54,009 bases of DNA from an uncultured bacterium (GTDB lineage: Bacteria > Patescibacteriota > Minisyncoccia > UBA6257 > GWB1-50-10), in assembly GCA_903847915.1 (NCBI GenBank), contig CAINEW010000028.1, positions 1-54,009 of the forward strand, read 5' to 3'. The notes below the pieces were generated by a model. It searched no databases, was not told the origin of the DNA, and saw nothing but the letters and a program-made list of their open reading frames with translations. The translations under genes were made by a program, and so were the position numbers. Of the stretch, positions 15,023 through 21,372 are shown in pieces (the stretch's first letter is position 1; every line of letters starts with the position of its first letter).

Positions 15023-15525
15023 CTCATATTTGGCAGGTGAGCGATAAAAAAGAAGAACAATTTTTACGCACAAAAGTGTCTCATTTTGCATTTACTAAAA
15101 ATGAGGAGAAAGAACTACGTGCGCTCCAACAGACAATGCGTGTGGTAATGAAAGAAGCGCAAGGGATTGGTCTTTCGGCAAATCAAATCGGAATTGCAAA
15201 ACGAATATTTGTGGCACAAGTGCCCGACAAGAATGGACGGATGAAATGGTATACGGTTTTAAATCCAGAAATTATTAAACAATCAAAACAGATGGTGGAT
15301 ATGGAAGAGGGATGTTTGAGTGTGCCGGAGGTGTTTGGAAGTGTGACCCGCCCTTTTGCAATCACAATCGAGGGGCATAATTTACAAGGTAAAAAAATAA
15401 AAATAGAGGCGCAAGGACTTTTGGCGCGGGTCTTTCAACATGAAATCGATCATTTGAATGGAGGGTTATTTATTGATAAATGCAAAGATTTAAAACCTCA
15501 TCCCCGTGTTCATGCCAAGCAGTAA
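15019..15525 (+). CDS. def: Peptide deformylase
   Basis: 168 residues. The three signature motifs are present and in order: GIGLSANQIG (motif 1, near residue 53), EGCLSVPEV (motif 2, metal-ligand Cys, near 96) and QHEIDHLNG (motif 3, HExxH-like metal site, near 138). It removes the N-formyl group from nascent proteins, acting after Fmt and before Map (map is at 39683). The start codon is inside the ATGA overlap with the preceding gene. The C-terminus is short and basic. Confidence 0.96.
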   Translation: MTHIWQVSDKKEEQFLRTKVSHFAFTKNEEKELRALQQTMRVVMKEAQGIGLSANQIGIAKRIFVAQVPDKNGRMKWYTVLNPEIIKQSKQMVDMEEGCLSVPEVFGSVTRPFAITIEGHNLQGKKIKIEAQGLLARVFQHEIDHLNGGLFIDKCKDLKPHPRVHAKQ

Positions 15526-15580
15526 TAGTTTGTTTATTATTTCTTTTGGTGTACTATAAAATCCAATATCTCAACCTATT

Positions 15581-16822
15581 ATGAAATTTACTCTTTTTGC
15601 TCGTGTTGTTCGTCATCGTCATGTCATTATAAAAACGTTAAGCACTGTGCTTGTTATTTTGGTGGTGTTTGCGTTAGGGGTTCAGATAGGAATGCGTCGA
15701 GGAACGGTGGTGGTAAATGATGCTCGCTCTGTATTAAATTCCGATTTTTCTCCTTTTTGGAACGCGATTCAGCTTATTAAAGACAAGTATGTGGACATTA
15801 AAGAAGTAAAAGATGATGATGTGTTGCGAGGTGCAATAAGTGGTGCAATTAACTCATTAAAAGATCCTTACACGGCTTATTTTCCACCTACCGATGCAAA
15901 AAAATTTTCGGAAGATTTGAATGGAAGTTTTGGAGGAATTGGCGCAGAAATTGGTGTGCGTAATCAGCAATTGGTGGTTATTGCGCCGCTCAAAAATAAT
16001 CCTGCAGAAAAAGCAGGTGTTTTGGCAGGTGATGTGATTTTAAAAATTAATGACACGGTGGTCACACCCGATCTTTCTGTAGAAGAAGCAGTGAAACTTA
16101 TTCGTGGAGAAGCAAAAACGTTTGTCACTCTTTCTCTTTTTCGTGACGTGTGGAAAGAAGCAAAAGAAATTAAAATAATGCGAGATATTGTGAACGTGCC
16201 AACTCTTGATACCACAATAAAAACTATAAAAACAAAAGATGGTAAAGAAATTAATGTAGCTCATATTGCGCTTTATAATTTTAACGCGAATGCCTCGTCT
16301 CTTTTTTATCAATCAGCACTTTCTTCTTTATTGAAAGGTGCAAAGGGTATTGTACTCGATTTGCGGAATAATCCGGGAGGTTATTTGGATGTATCAGTAG
16401 ATATTGCAGGGTGGTTTGTGAAGCGGGGAGAGACGGTTGTGCGTGAACGATTTCGCTCTGGCGATGAACATGTGTTTCGTGCAACAGGAAACGCTTCGCT
16501 TGTAGAATTACCTGTTGTGGTGCTTGTAAATAGCGGGTCGGCTTCTGCGTCTGAAATTCTTGCAGGTGCGCTTCGTGATCTTCGTAATATCAAATTAGTA
16601 GGTGAAAAAACATTTGGAAAAGGAAGTGTGCAAGAAGTAGAAAATCTTAAAGATGGTTCTACAGTTAAAGTGACGGTGGCAAAATGGTTTACGCCGAATG
16701 GTTTTGGTATTGATAAAACAGGGTTGGTGCCTGACATAGAAGTGAAAAATGATGGAGAGAAAAATCCTTCGAATGATGCGCAGCTCGAGAAGGCGCTAGG
16801 AGTACTCGCATCTTTATTTTAA
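15581..16822 (+). CDS. C-terminal processing peptidase (S41 family, CtpA-like)
   Basis: 413 residues. A basic N-terminus and one membrane helix (about residues 18-38, [18 protein letters not shown]) place the protease outside the membrane. A PDZ domain follows ([20 protein letters not shown] to [11 protein letters not shown]). The catalytic Ser is in [16 protein letters not shown] and the Lys in [11 protein letters not shown], the S41 Ser-Lys dyad. Such proteases trim or degrade extracytoplasmic proteins. A TATAAA box at about 15556 leaves a ~15-nt leader. The next gene, rplI, starts 7 nt downstream and is probably co-transcribed. Confidence 0.93.
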   Translation: MKFTLFARVVRHRHVIIKTLSTVLVILVVFALGVQIGMRRGTVVVNDARSVLNSDFSPFWNAIQLIKDKYVDIKEVKDDDVLRGAISGAINSLKDPYTAYFPPTDAKKFSEDLNGSFGGIGAEIGVRNQQLVVIAPLKNNPAEKAGVLAGDVILKINDTVVTPDLSVEEAVKLIRGEAKTFVTLSLFRDVWKEAKEIKIMRDIVNVPTLDTTIKTIKTKDGKEINVAHIALYNFNANASSLFYQSALSSLLKGAKGIVLDLRNNPGGYLDVSVDIAGWFVKRGETVVRERFRSGDEHVFRATGNASLVELPVVVLVNSGSASASEILAGALRDLRNIKLVGEKTFGKGSVQEVENLKDGSTVKVTVAKWFTPNGFGIDKTGLVPDIEVKNDGEKNPSNDAQLEKALGVLASLF

Positions 16823-16829
16823 TCTATTT

Positions 16830-17273
16830 GTGAAAGTTATTTTTTTAAAAGACGTAAAAGGGATTGCAAAGAGAGGGGATATGAAGGAAGTGAAAGATGG
16901 GTATGCCCGGAATAGTTTAATTCCTCAAAAACTTGCTGTGATTGCCGATGAGCGCGCCATGGCAGTTTTTCGTACACAGAAAGCACAAGAAGAAGAAATG
17001 CATCGGGCGCATATCACTCATTTGAAAGAATGTGCGGAAAAAATTAAAACCCTTACTCTTTCTTTTTCGCTTCGCGTAGGAGAGAAGGGAGAGGTGTTTG
17101 GTTCTATCACAGAAAAAAATATTAAAGAAGCACTTATAAAAAATAATATTATCGATATTCCTTTTCATCTTCCTCATGCAATTAAAACGATTGGAACACA
17201 AAAAATCCCGCTTGATCTCGGCGGGGGAATTGCGACCACCCTCACGATTCAGATTACTTCGTTTTCGGAATAA
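16830..17273 (+). CDS. rplI: 50S ribosomal protein L9
   Basis: 147 residues, the usual length. It begins with a GTG codon; the N-terminal rRNA-binding domain reads [20 protein letters not shown] then [14 protein letters not shown], followed by a connecting helix and a C-terminal domain ([18 protein letters not shown]-like, here [16 protein letters not shown]). L9 helps fidelity and frame maintenance. Some CPR lineages lack L9, so its presence is a useful lineage marker. The 3' end overlaps the 3' end of convergent rpmA by 20 bp. Confidence 0.96.
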   Translation: MKVIFLKDVKGIAKRGDMKEVKDGYARNSLIPQKLAVIADERAMAVFRTQKAQEEEMHRAHITHLKECAEKIKTLTLSFSLRVGEKGEVFGSITEKNIKEALIKNNIIDIPFHLPHAIKTIGTQKIPLDLGGGIATTLTIQITSFSE

Positions 17274-17538
17274 TATTCACGACATTCACACGTTTCTTTG
17301 AACCGTCGTAATGCACTTTTCTTTTTGTACCGAATTTAACCGTTCCTTCTTTCATTGCATAGAGCGTGTCATCACCTCCTTTTTTGACGTGTGTTCCCGG
17401 ATAAAACTTTGTGCCACGTTGACGCACAATAACCTCACCGGGGCTTACTACTTCTCCGTCAAACAACTTTACACCGAGTCGTTTTGATTCCGATTCTCGG
17501 CCTAATTTGGTAGATCCCTTAGCTTTGGTATGTGCCAT
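17254..17538 (-). CDS. rpmA: 50S ribosomal protein L27
   Basis: 94 residues. N-terminus [16 protein letters not shown] matches the bL27 consensus (the N-terminal tail reaches the peptidyl transferase centre), followed by [19 protein letters not shown] and [10 protein letters not shown]. There is no Firmicutes-type N-terminal cleavage extension. No L21 gene adjoins. The start codon lies in a strong hairpin (17536-17588), described separately. Convergent and overlapping with rplI. Confidence 0.96.
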   Translation of the reverse strand: MAHTKAKGSTKLGRESESKRLGVKLFDGEVVSPGEVIVRQRGTKFYPGTHVKKGGDDTLYAMKEGTVKFGTKRKVHYDGSKKRVNVVNIIPKTK

Positions 17539-17588
17539 AAATGTATAAATTTTGGAGCGAATGCGATAAAAATTTATCTACATTTATG
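17536..17588 (-). promoter_or_regulatory. Hairpin containing the rpmA start codon
   Basis: CATAAATGTATAAATTTT (17536-17553, containing the rpmA ATG on the - strand) pairs with AAAATTTATctACATTTATG (17569-17588): 18 bp broken only by a 2-nt CT bulge. In the mRNA the start codon and 15 upstream nt would be paired. The palindromic repeat begins 2 nt beyond the upstream arm. The same layout is found at tuf. Confidence 0.7.
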
Positions 17589-17590
17589 AG

Positions 17591-17644
17591 CATCCCGCCG
17601 TATCCGTCAGTTGACGGAGGAGGCGGATGCCATTCCTCGCACCA
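17591..17644. repeat. CCGCC/GGCGG palindrome with tRNA 3'-end fragment
   Basis: CATCCCGCC ... CCGTCA-gt-TGACGG ... GGCGGATGCC (17591-17632) is the best-preserved member of the palindrome family, with two nested stems. It is followed by CCTCGCACCA (17635-17644), which matches the 3' end of the tRNA-Gly gene (ACTCGCACCA) but has no tRNA around it. Confidence 0.65.
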
Positions 17645-17651
17645 AAAATGA

Positions 17652-17657
17652 TATAAT
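17652..17657 (+). promoter_or_regulatory. -10 box (TGATATAAT) for the 17681 gene
   Basis: Extended -10 TGATATAAT, 23 nt before the ATG at 17681. No convincing -35 box. Confidence 0.45.
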
Positions 17658-17680
17658 CATTATATTCAAAACACCTTTTT

Positions 17681-17836
17681 ATGTCAACATTTTCCTTGTG
17701 GATTCGAGAACATAAAGAATGGATACTTATTATCGCTATTATTACTTTGCTTATGAGCGTCAGTTTTGCCTGTGGGTATGTGTATGCTCACCGTGCCACC
17801 CCTGCCCCAATTATTATTGAAAAATGTTCTAAATAA
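17681..17836 (+). CDS. Hypothetical 51-residue single-pass membrane protein
   Basis: A short gene of 51 codons: ten-residue polar start (MSTFSLWIRE), a strongly hydrophobic helix (WILIIAIITLLMSVSFACG), then an external tail ending PAPIIIEKCSK. The single Cys sits two residues from the end. It has its own -10 box at 17652. The tail resembles those of small CPR membrane proteins, but I cannot name the family. Too short for confident function; probably real because of its promoter, hydrophobic pattern and clean ends. Confidence 0.5.
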   Translation: MSTFSLWIREHKEWILIIAIITLLMSVSFACGYVYAHRATPAPIIIEKCSK

Positions 17837-17916
17837 GCGGATTGCTTGATTTCTTTAGATGGGAGTATTATGCTGATTTTGCTCTATTAACAACTTAATT
17901 TATAGAAAGGTAATTT

Positions 17917-18240
17917 ATGACAACGACAATTGTAGTGATATTATCGCTTATTGTGCTCCTCCTTATTATAGGAATAGTGAGAAGTAGCAAGCGAAAAGAA
18001 AACAATCGAAGAGAATTTATGAGTATTTTCAAATTTGATCCAATTACAGCACCAAAAACAAGCCGCGTAAAAAACCAAAATATTGTGTTTCAAACACTAA
18101 AAGGAAAGGCGGAACTTGTTGGAATAGCAAAAAATGCGGATGAATTTGATAAAACTTCTCATGATTTTTCTCTTGCTCGTGAACTTGCTGAAAAATTTGA
18201 TTTCCTTGTTAAGGATTCATACAAGGACTATCTGAAATGA
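17917..18240 (+). CDS. Hypothetical single-pass membrane protein
   Basis: 107 residues: N-terminal helix (about 4-22, TIVVILSLIVLLLIIGIV), a basic stop-transfer patch (RSSKRKENNRR), then a soluble helical cytoplasmic domain ending KDSYKDYLK. Good AGAAAGG ribosome-binding site 7 nt before the ATG. Followed by a terminator and tRNA-Leu. Not recognised. Confidence 0.6.
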   Translation: MTTTIVVILSLIVLLLIIGIVRSSKRKENNRREFMSIFKFDPITAPKTSRVKNQNIVFQTLKGKAELVGIAKNADEFDKTSHDFSLARELAEKFDFLVKDSYKDYLK

Positions 18241-18246
18241 TTTTTA

Positions 18247-18282
18247 AAAGGAGCTGTATTATATCAGTTCCTTTGTTGTTTT
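18247..18282 (+). terminator. Probable terminator
   Basis: AGGAgCTG ... CAGtTCCT stem followed by TTGTTGTTTT, just after the 17917-18240 gene. Confidence 0.55.
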
Positions 18283-18292
18283 AGACGTGATA

Positions 18293-18321
18293 TTGAAAAT
18301 AGTAATACTTTTAGATATAGT
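18293..18321 (+). promoter_or_regulatory. Promoter of tRNA-Leu
   Basis: TTGAAA (18293-18298) and TATAGT (18316-18321) are spaced 17 bp; the tRNA begins 9 nt after the -10 box. Confidence 0.65.
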
Positions 18322-18329
18322 AGGGCTAT

Positions 18330-18413
18330 GCGCGGGTGGCGAAACTGGCAGACGCACTACCTTGAGGTGGTAGCGCCCGCAAGGGCTTGCAGGTTCAAAT
18401 CCTGTCCCGCGCA
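18330..18413 (+). tRNA. tRNA-Leu (anticodon GAG)
   Basis: Acceptor stem GCGCGGG/CCCGCGC (18330-18336 / 18406-18412) is perfect. Anticodon stem CTACC/GGTAG encloses TTGAGGT, anticodon GAG, reading CUC/CUU leucine codons. A long variable arm (class II) and T-arm GGTTCAAATCC are present. Discriminator A; CCA is not encoded. Confidence 0.95.
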
Positions 18414-18420
18414 CAATATG

Positions 18421-18451
18421 AAAAATGATACTTTTATGGTATCATTTTTTT
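18421..18451 (+). terminator. tRNA-Leu terminator
   Basis: AATGATAC-ttttatg-GTATCATT followed by a T-run, beginning 8 nt after the tRNA. Confidence 0.85.
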
Positions 18452-18455
18452 ATCT

Positions 18456-18594
18456 CGCGTGGAGAGGATTTGAACGGAGGGGTGGGTCGGAGGGGAAACG
18501 GACGTGTCCCATCCGTGTAGGAAATAACTCAAAACCGAGGGTTGTGAGGGAGCGAGTGAATACAAGCGACGTTCAATTCCTCTCCCGCGCACCA
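18456..18594 (+). repeat. ~90-bp repeat element, copy B, with tRNA-Leu-derived flanks
   Basis: An inverted copy of the tRNA-Leu T-arm/acceptor end (CGCGTGGAGAGGATTTGAAC, 18456-18475) precedes the core (18476-18570). The core has ACGGA/TCCGT hairpin, GTGTAGGAAATAACTCAAAA then CCGAGGGTTGTGAGGGAGCG. A direct copy of the tRNA 3' end follows (GTTCAATTCCTCTCCCGCGC then ACCA, 18571-18594). The copied end carries CCA although the neighbouring tRNA gene does not, so its source may be a different tRNA-Leu. A TAACTTATAAC-type tract follows directly. Confidence 0.75.
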
Positions 18595-18642
18595 AATTAA
18601 CTTATAACGAATAACTGATAACTATTAACAAGAAAAAAATAA

Positions 18643-18978
18643 ATGTTATTTTTTAAACAAAAACCGGTTTATATTCTTTGTGGAGTTGCACTCATTTTTA
18701 TTATCGCAAGTGCGGTGGGATTAATTCATTATGGAGGCACAGGCGCACAAACTATTGTACTTCATTTTGATGCAGTGCGCGGAGCGGATCAGTTTGGTGC
18801 TGTAAGCAATCTTTGGGAATTGTTGGGCATAATGGTGTTGATGATGGGTATTAATATTTTTCTTGCACAACAGTTTTTTTACAAGGAACGCCTTATAAGT
18901 TACGGACTTCTCGGCGCGAGTGCCTTTTTCTCTTTTTTGTTTTTTATTGCCTTGATGGTTATCCTTTCGGTGAATTAG
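18643..18978 (+). CDS. Hypothetical three-helix membrane protein
   Basis: 111 residues with three hydrophobic segments (about 10-27, 60-78 and 88-108) and an extracytoplasmic loop between the first two (HYGGTGAQTIVLHFDAVRGA). The layout, including the LHFDAxxGxDxFG loop, is shared by small CPR membrane proteins as I recall, without known function. Followed 42 bp later by rmuC, which has its own -10 box. Confidence 0.65.
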   Translation: MLFFKQKPVYILCGVALIFIIASAVGLIHYGGTGAQTIVLHFDAVRGADQFGAVSNLWELLGIMVLMMGINIFLAQQFFYKERLISYGLLGASAFFSFLFFIALMVILSVN

Positions 18979-19007
18979 CGAAATAGCGAGTTTGTAGGAG
19001 AATAGGG

Positions 19008-19013
19008 TATACT
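19008..19013 (+). promoter_or_regulatory. -10 box (TATACT) of rmuC, leaderless
   Basis: TATACT ends 7 nt before the ATG at 19021; a GTAGGAG 25 nt upstream is too far to act as ribosome-binding site. Confidence 0.55.
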
Positions 19014-19020
19014 TAAAGCA

Positions 19021-20058
19021 ATGGATACGGCATTTATCACACTTTTAGGGGTTATTTTTCTCTTTGTCGCTGTTCTATGGCTCCTCTTTAAAAAGTCGCC
19101 TCATGAGGCAAATAACACACAAAGTGCGCTTCTTTTGCAACAGCAATTACAAGAACTTTCACGCACGATTGATACAAAATTAAGCGAGGTGAATGTGAAT
19201 GCACAAGTGCAATTTGGCGAGAGCGCGAGAATCATTAAGTCCATCACCGAAGAATTAGTGAAAGTAGGGGAGAGTCAAAAGCAGGTTTCGAGTGTTGCTG
19301 ATCAATTGAAGGGCTTGCAGGATATTTTAAAAAATCCGAAACAGCGAGGGATTTTGGGCGAATATTATCTTGAAACCATTTTGAAAAACGTGTTGCCTCC
19401 GGGCGTCTTTAAATTACAGTATCCGTTTAGCGACGGCACAATTGTGGACGCGGTCGTGATTACGAAAGATGGCATTATTCCCATTGATTCAAAATTCAGT
19501 TTAGAAAATTATAATCGTATTTTGAGTGCGCAAAGTGATACAGAGCGAGAGCGCTACGAGACAGCGTTTACGAATGATCTTAAAACACGCATTGATGAAA
19601 CGGCGAAATACGTAAAACCCGAAGAAGGAACGCTCGCGTTTGCATTTATGTTTATTCCTTCGGAGGCGGTTTACTATGATCTCCTTATCAATCAGGTGGG
19701 TACCTTAAAATCAAATACCGAGAACCTCCTTGAATATGCCCACAATAAAAAGAAGGTGATTATCGTTTCGCCAACCACCTTTCTTGCCTATCTTCAAACC
19801 GTGCTCTATGGACTCAAAGCGTTTCAGATTGAAGAGTCGGCGAAAGAAATTCGTAAGCGCGTGGAAGAATTAGGAAAACATTTGGGAAGTTATGAGGCAT
19901 ATATGAAAAAACTGGGTGGACATTTGGGCACGTCGGTCAGTATGTACAATCAGGCATACAGGGAGTTGGGGAAAATTGATAAAGACGTCTTTCGGATTAC
20001 TGGTGAAGCGATAGATACCGAACCAATACTTTTAGAGATACCACAGGAGGAGGAATAA
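19021..20058 (+). CDS. rmuC: DNA recombination protein RmuC
   Basis: 345 residues. One N-terminal membrane helix (about residues 4-23, AFITLLGVIFLFVAVLWLLF), a coiled-coil region (about 35-100), then the RmuC nuclease-like core: NPKQRGILGEYYLETILKNV near 110, IPIDSKFSLENY near 160 and AFMFIPSEAVYYDLL near 208. The DxK-type pattern around VDAVV..IPIDSK fits the restriction-endonuclease-like fold assigned to RmuC. It limits inversions between short inverted repeats in E. coli, which is notable next to this repeat-rich DNA. The next gene begins 3 nt after the stop. Confidence 0.92.
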   Translation: MDTAFITLLGVIFLFVAVLWLLFKKSPHEANNTQSALLLQQQLQELSRTIDTKLSEVNVNAQVQFGESARIIKSITEELVKVGESQKQVSSVADQLKGLQDILKNPKQRGILGEYYLETILKNVLPPGVFKLQYPFSDGTIVDAVVITKDGIIPIDSKFSLENYNRILSAQSDTERERYETAFTNDLKTRIDETAKYVKPEEGTLAFAFMFIPSEAVYYDLLINQVGTLKSNTENLLEYAHNKKKVIIVSPTTFLAYLQTVLYGLKAFQIEESAKEIRKRVEELGKHLGSYEAYMKKLGGHLGTSVSMYNQAYRELGKIDKDVFRITGEAIDTEPILLEIPQEEE

Positions 20059-20061
20059 GAT

Positions 20062-21090
20062 ATGAGACAATCTATTTCTATTATCCGTTCCGGTTTTTTT
20101 AGAAAGCTTGTTTTAATTAAAGACGCAATACCGAAACCTCAGAAAAATGAGGTACTTATTAATGTTTCTTTTGTGGGAATAAATTTTGCAGATGTTGTTA
20201 TGTGGCGAGGATTTTATGGCCCTGCCCCAAAACCTCCTTTTGTTCCCGGCTTTGAAGTTTCTGGTATTGTTGGTGCGATTGGTGAAAATGTAAAAAATAT
20301 TAAAGTTGGAGAAAGAGTTTTTGCCTTTACTCGTTTTGGTGGATATACAAGTCATCTTATTGTGCCAGAAAATCAAGTTAGAGTGCTATCAAAAATAGTA
20401 GAACTTCCTGAAGCAGCTGGATTTCCTGCAACGTACGGAACTGCATGGATTGCTCTTAAAAATGTTGCGAGAGTTAAAAATGGAGAAACAATCCTCATAC
20501 ATGCTGTGGCAGGTGGCCTTGGGATTGCATTAGTTCAAATTTCAAAATATTTAGGGCTTAATGTTATTGGTGCTGCGTCTACAGATGAAAAAATTGAATT
20601 CGCAAAAAAACAAGGATTAGATTTTGGAATTAATTATATAAAAAATGACTTTTTGAATATTGTTCTTCAACAAACCAATAATAGAGGTGTGGATATTTGT
20701 ATTGATTCTGTTGGCGGAGCATTACTTGAAAAAAGTTTTAATTCGCTCGCTGTAAGTGGCAGATTAATTGTAGTAGGAGTTGCAGATTTATGGTCAAATA
20801 ATATATGGGGATGGATTAAGGCTGTTTGGAGAATATTAACAATGCATCGTTTTAATATTTTTGAACTTATTGAAAATAATAGATCGGTTATGGGATTACA
20901 ACTTTTAAATTTATGGGACGCTGATGAGAAATTATTAAATATATTTGAAGATGCTATTACACTATTTAATTCAGGAGTTTTAAGACCACAAATTGATCGT
21001 ATTTTTCCATTTGATAAAGTTGAAGATGCATTGCATTATATTGAAGACAGAAAAACAAAAGGGAAGGTATTATTGAGAATTGGAGATTGA
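20062..21090 (+). CDS. Medium-chain dehydrogenase/reductase (quinone oxidoreductase-like)
   Basis: 342 residues of the zinc-independent MDR superfamily. GroES-like N-terminal domain (NFADVVMWRGFYG then PPFVPGFEVSGIVGAIGENV), Rossmann domain with HAVAGGLGIALVQ (nucleotide-binding, near residue 150) and the C-terminal FDKVEDALHYIEDRKTKGKV ending typical of quinone reductase/VAT-1-like members. No catalytic or structural zinc Cys are seen. It probably reduces quinones or enals with NADPH; the substrate is unknown. It sits 3 nt after rmuC but is more AT-rich in its third positions than rmuC, hinting at different ancestry. Confidence 0.85.
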   Translation: MRQSISIIRSGFFRKLVLIKDAIPKPQKNEVLINVSFVGINFADVVMWRGFYGPAPKPPFVPGFEVSGIVGAIGENVKNIKVGERVFAFTRFGGYTSHLIVPENQVRVLSKIVELPEAAGFPATYGTAWIALKNVARVKNGETILIHAVAGGLGIALVQISKYLGLNVIGAASTDEKIEFAKKQGLDFGINYIKNDFLNIVLQQTNNRGVDICIDSVGGALLEKSFNSLAVSGRLIVVGVADLWSNNIWGWIKAVWRILTMHRFNIFELIENNRSVMGLQLLNLWDADEKLLNIFEDAITLFNSGVLRPQIDRIFPFDKVEDALHYIEDRKTKGKVLLRIGD

Positions 21091-21093
21091 TAC

Positions 21094-21122
21094 TTGCATT
21101 TTAAAAGTGAGTATGCTATACT
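21094..21122 (+). promoter_or_regulatory. Promoter of the candidate small RNA
   Basis: TTGCAT (21094-21099) and TATACT (21117-21122) are spaced 17 bp, beginning 4 nt after the reductase stop codon. Confidence 0.6.
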
Positions 21123-21128
21123 TATAGG

Positions 21129-21234
21129 GTTGATGAGTATTTTCGTTATCTGTAACACGTAAGTGGCGCAGAAATATAACGAAAACACTTGGTTTCACCT
21201 CTATTTCGCAAGGAATGGAGGTGTTTTCATTTTA
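21129..21234 (+). ncRNA. Candidate ~105-nt small RNA
   Basis: A promoter at 21094-21122 and a terminator (CACCTC ... GAGGTG then TTTTCATTTT, 21196-21234) bracket about 105 nt with no ORF. Inside, TTTTCGTTAT (21150-21159) pairs with ATAACGAAAA (21176-21185), closing a loop with GTAACACGTAAGTGGCGCAG. No match to SRP RNA, tmRNA, 6S or RNase P landmarks was seen. It could be an independent small RNA or a decayed leader. Confidence 0.45.
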
Positions 21235-21247
21235 TGGAATAATGAGG

Positions 21248-21253
21248 TATAAT
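21248..21253 (+). promoter_or_regulatory. -10 box of secA
   Basis: GAGGTATAATAGG; transcription would start near 21260, at the foot of the leader hairpin, giving a secA leader of ~113 nt. Confidence 0.5.
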
Positions 21254-21259
21254 AGGAAT

Positions 21260-21348
21260 AAGGGCCTTAGGAGCGGTTATGGAATGCGCACTCTTTCAAC
21301 AAAAACAAAAAACCGGAGGTCACCACCATAGCCGCTCTTAGGGCCTTT
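21260..21348 (+). promoter_or_regulatory. Long hairpin in the secA leader
   Basis: AAGGGCCTTAGGAGCGGTTA (21260-21279, continuing TGG) pairs with the arm at 21326-21348 (CCATAGCCGCTCTTAGGGCC then TTT) over ~23 bp including several G.U pairs. The 43-nt loop holds CCGGAGGTCACCA, a Shine-Dalgarno-like sequence with no start codon after it. The hairpin is followed by CTCtttttGAGG and TTTTTT immediately before the secA ATG. Possible attenuator or translational control of secA. Confidence 0.5.
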
Positions 21349-21372
21349 CACTCTTTTTGAGGTTTTTTATTT

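Noticed and set aside
18328-18600. 90-codon ORF starting MRGWRNWQTHYLEV
   Set aside because: It is a translation of the tRNA-Leu gene and the repeat element after it; the sequence is fully explained by the RNA structure.
21129-21195. Possible hammerhead ribozyme (TGATGAG ... CGAAA)
   Set aside because: The GAAA lies inside the paired stem rather than in the catalytic core position, and the first core C is T.
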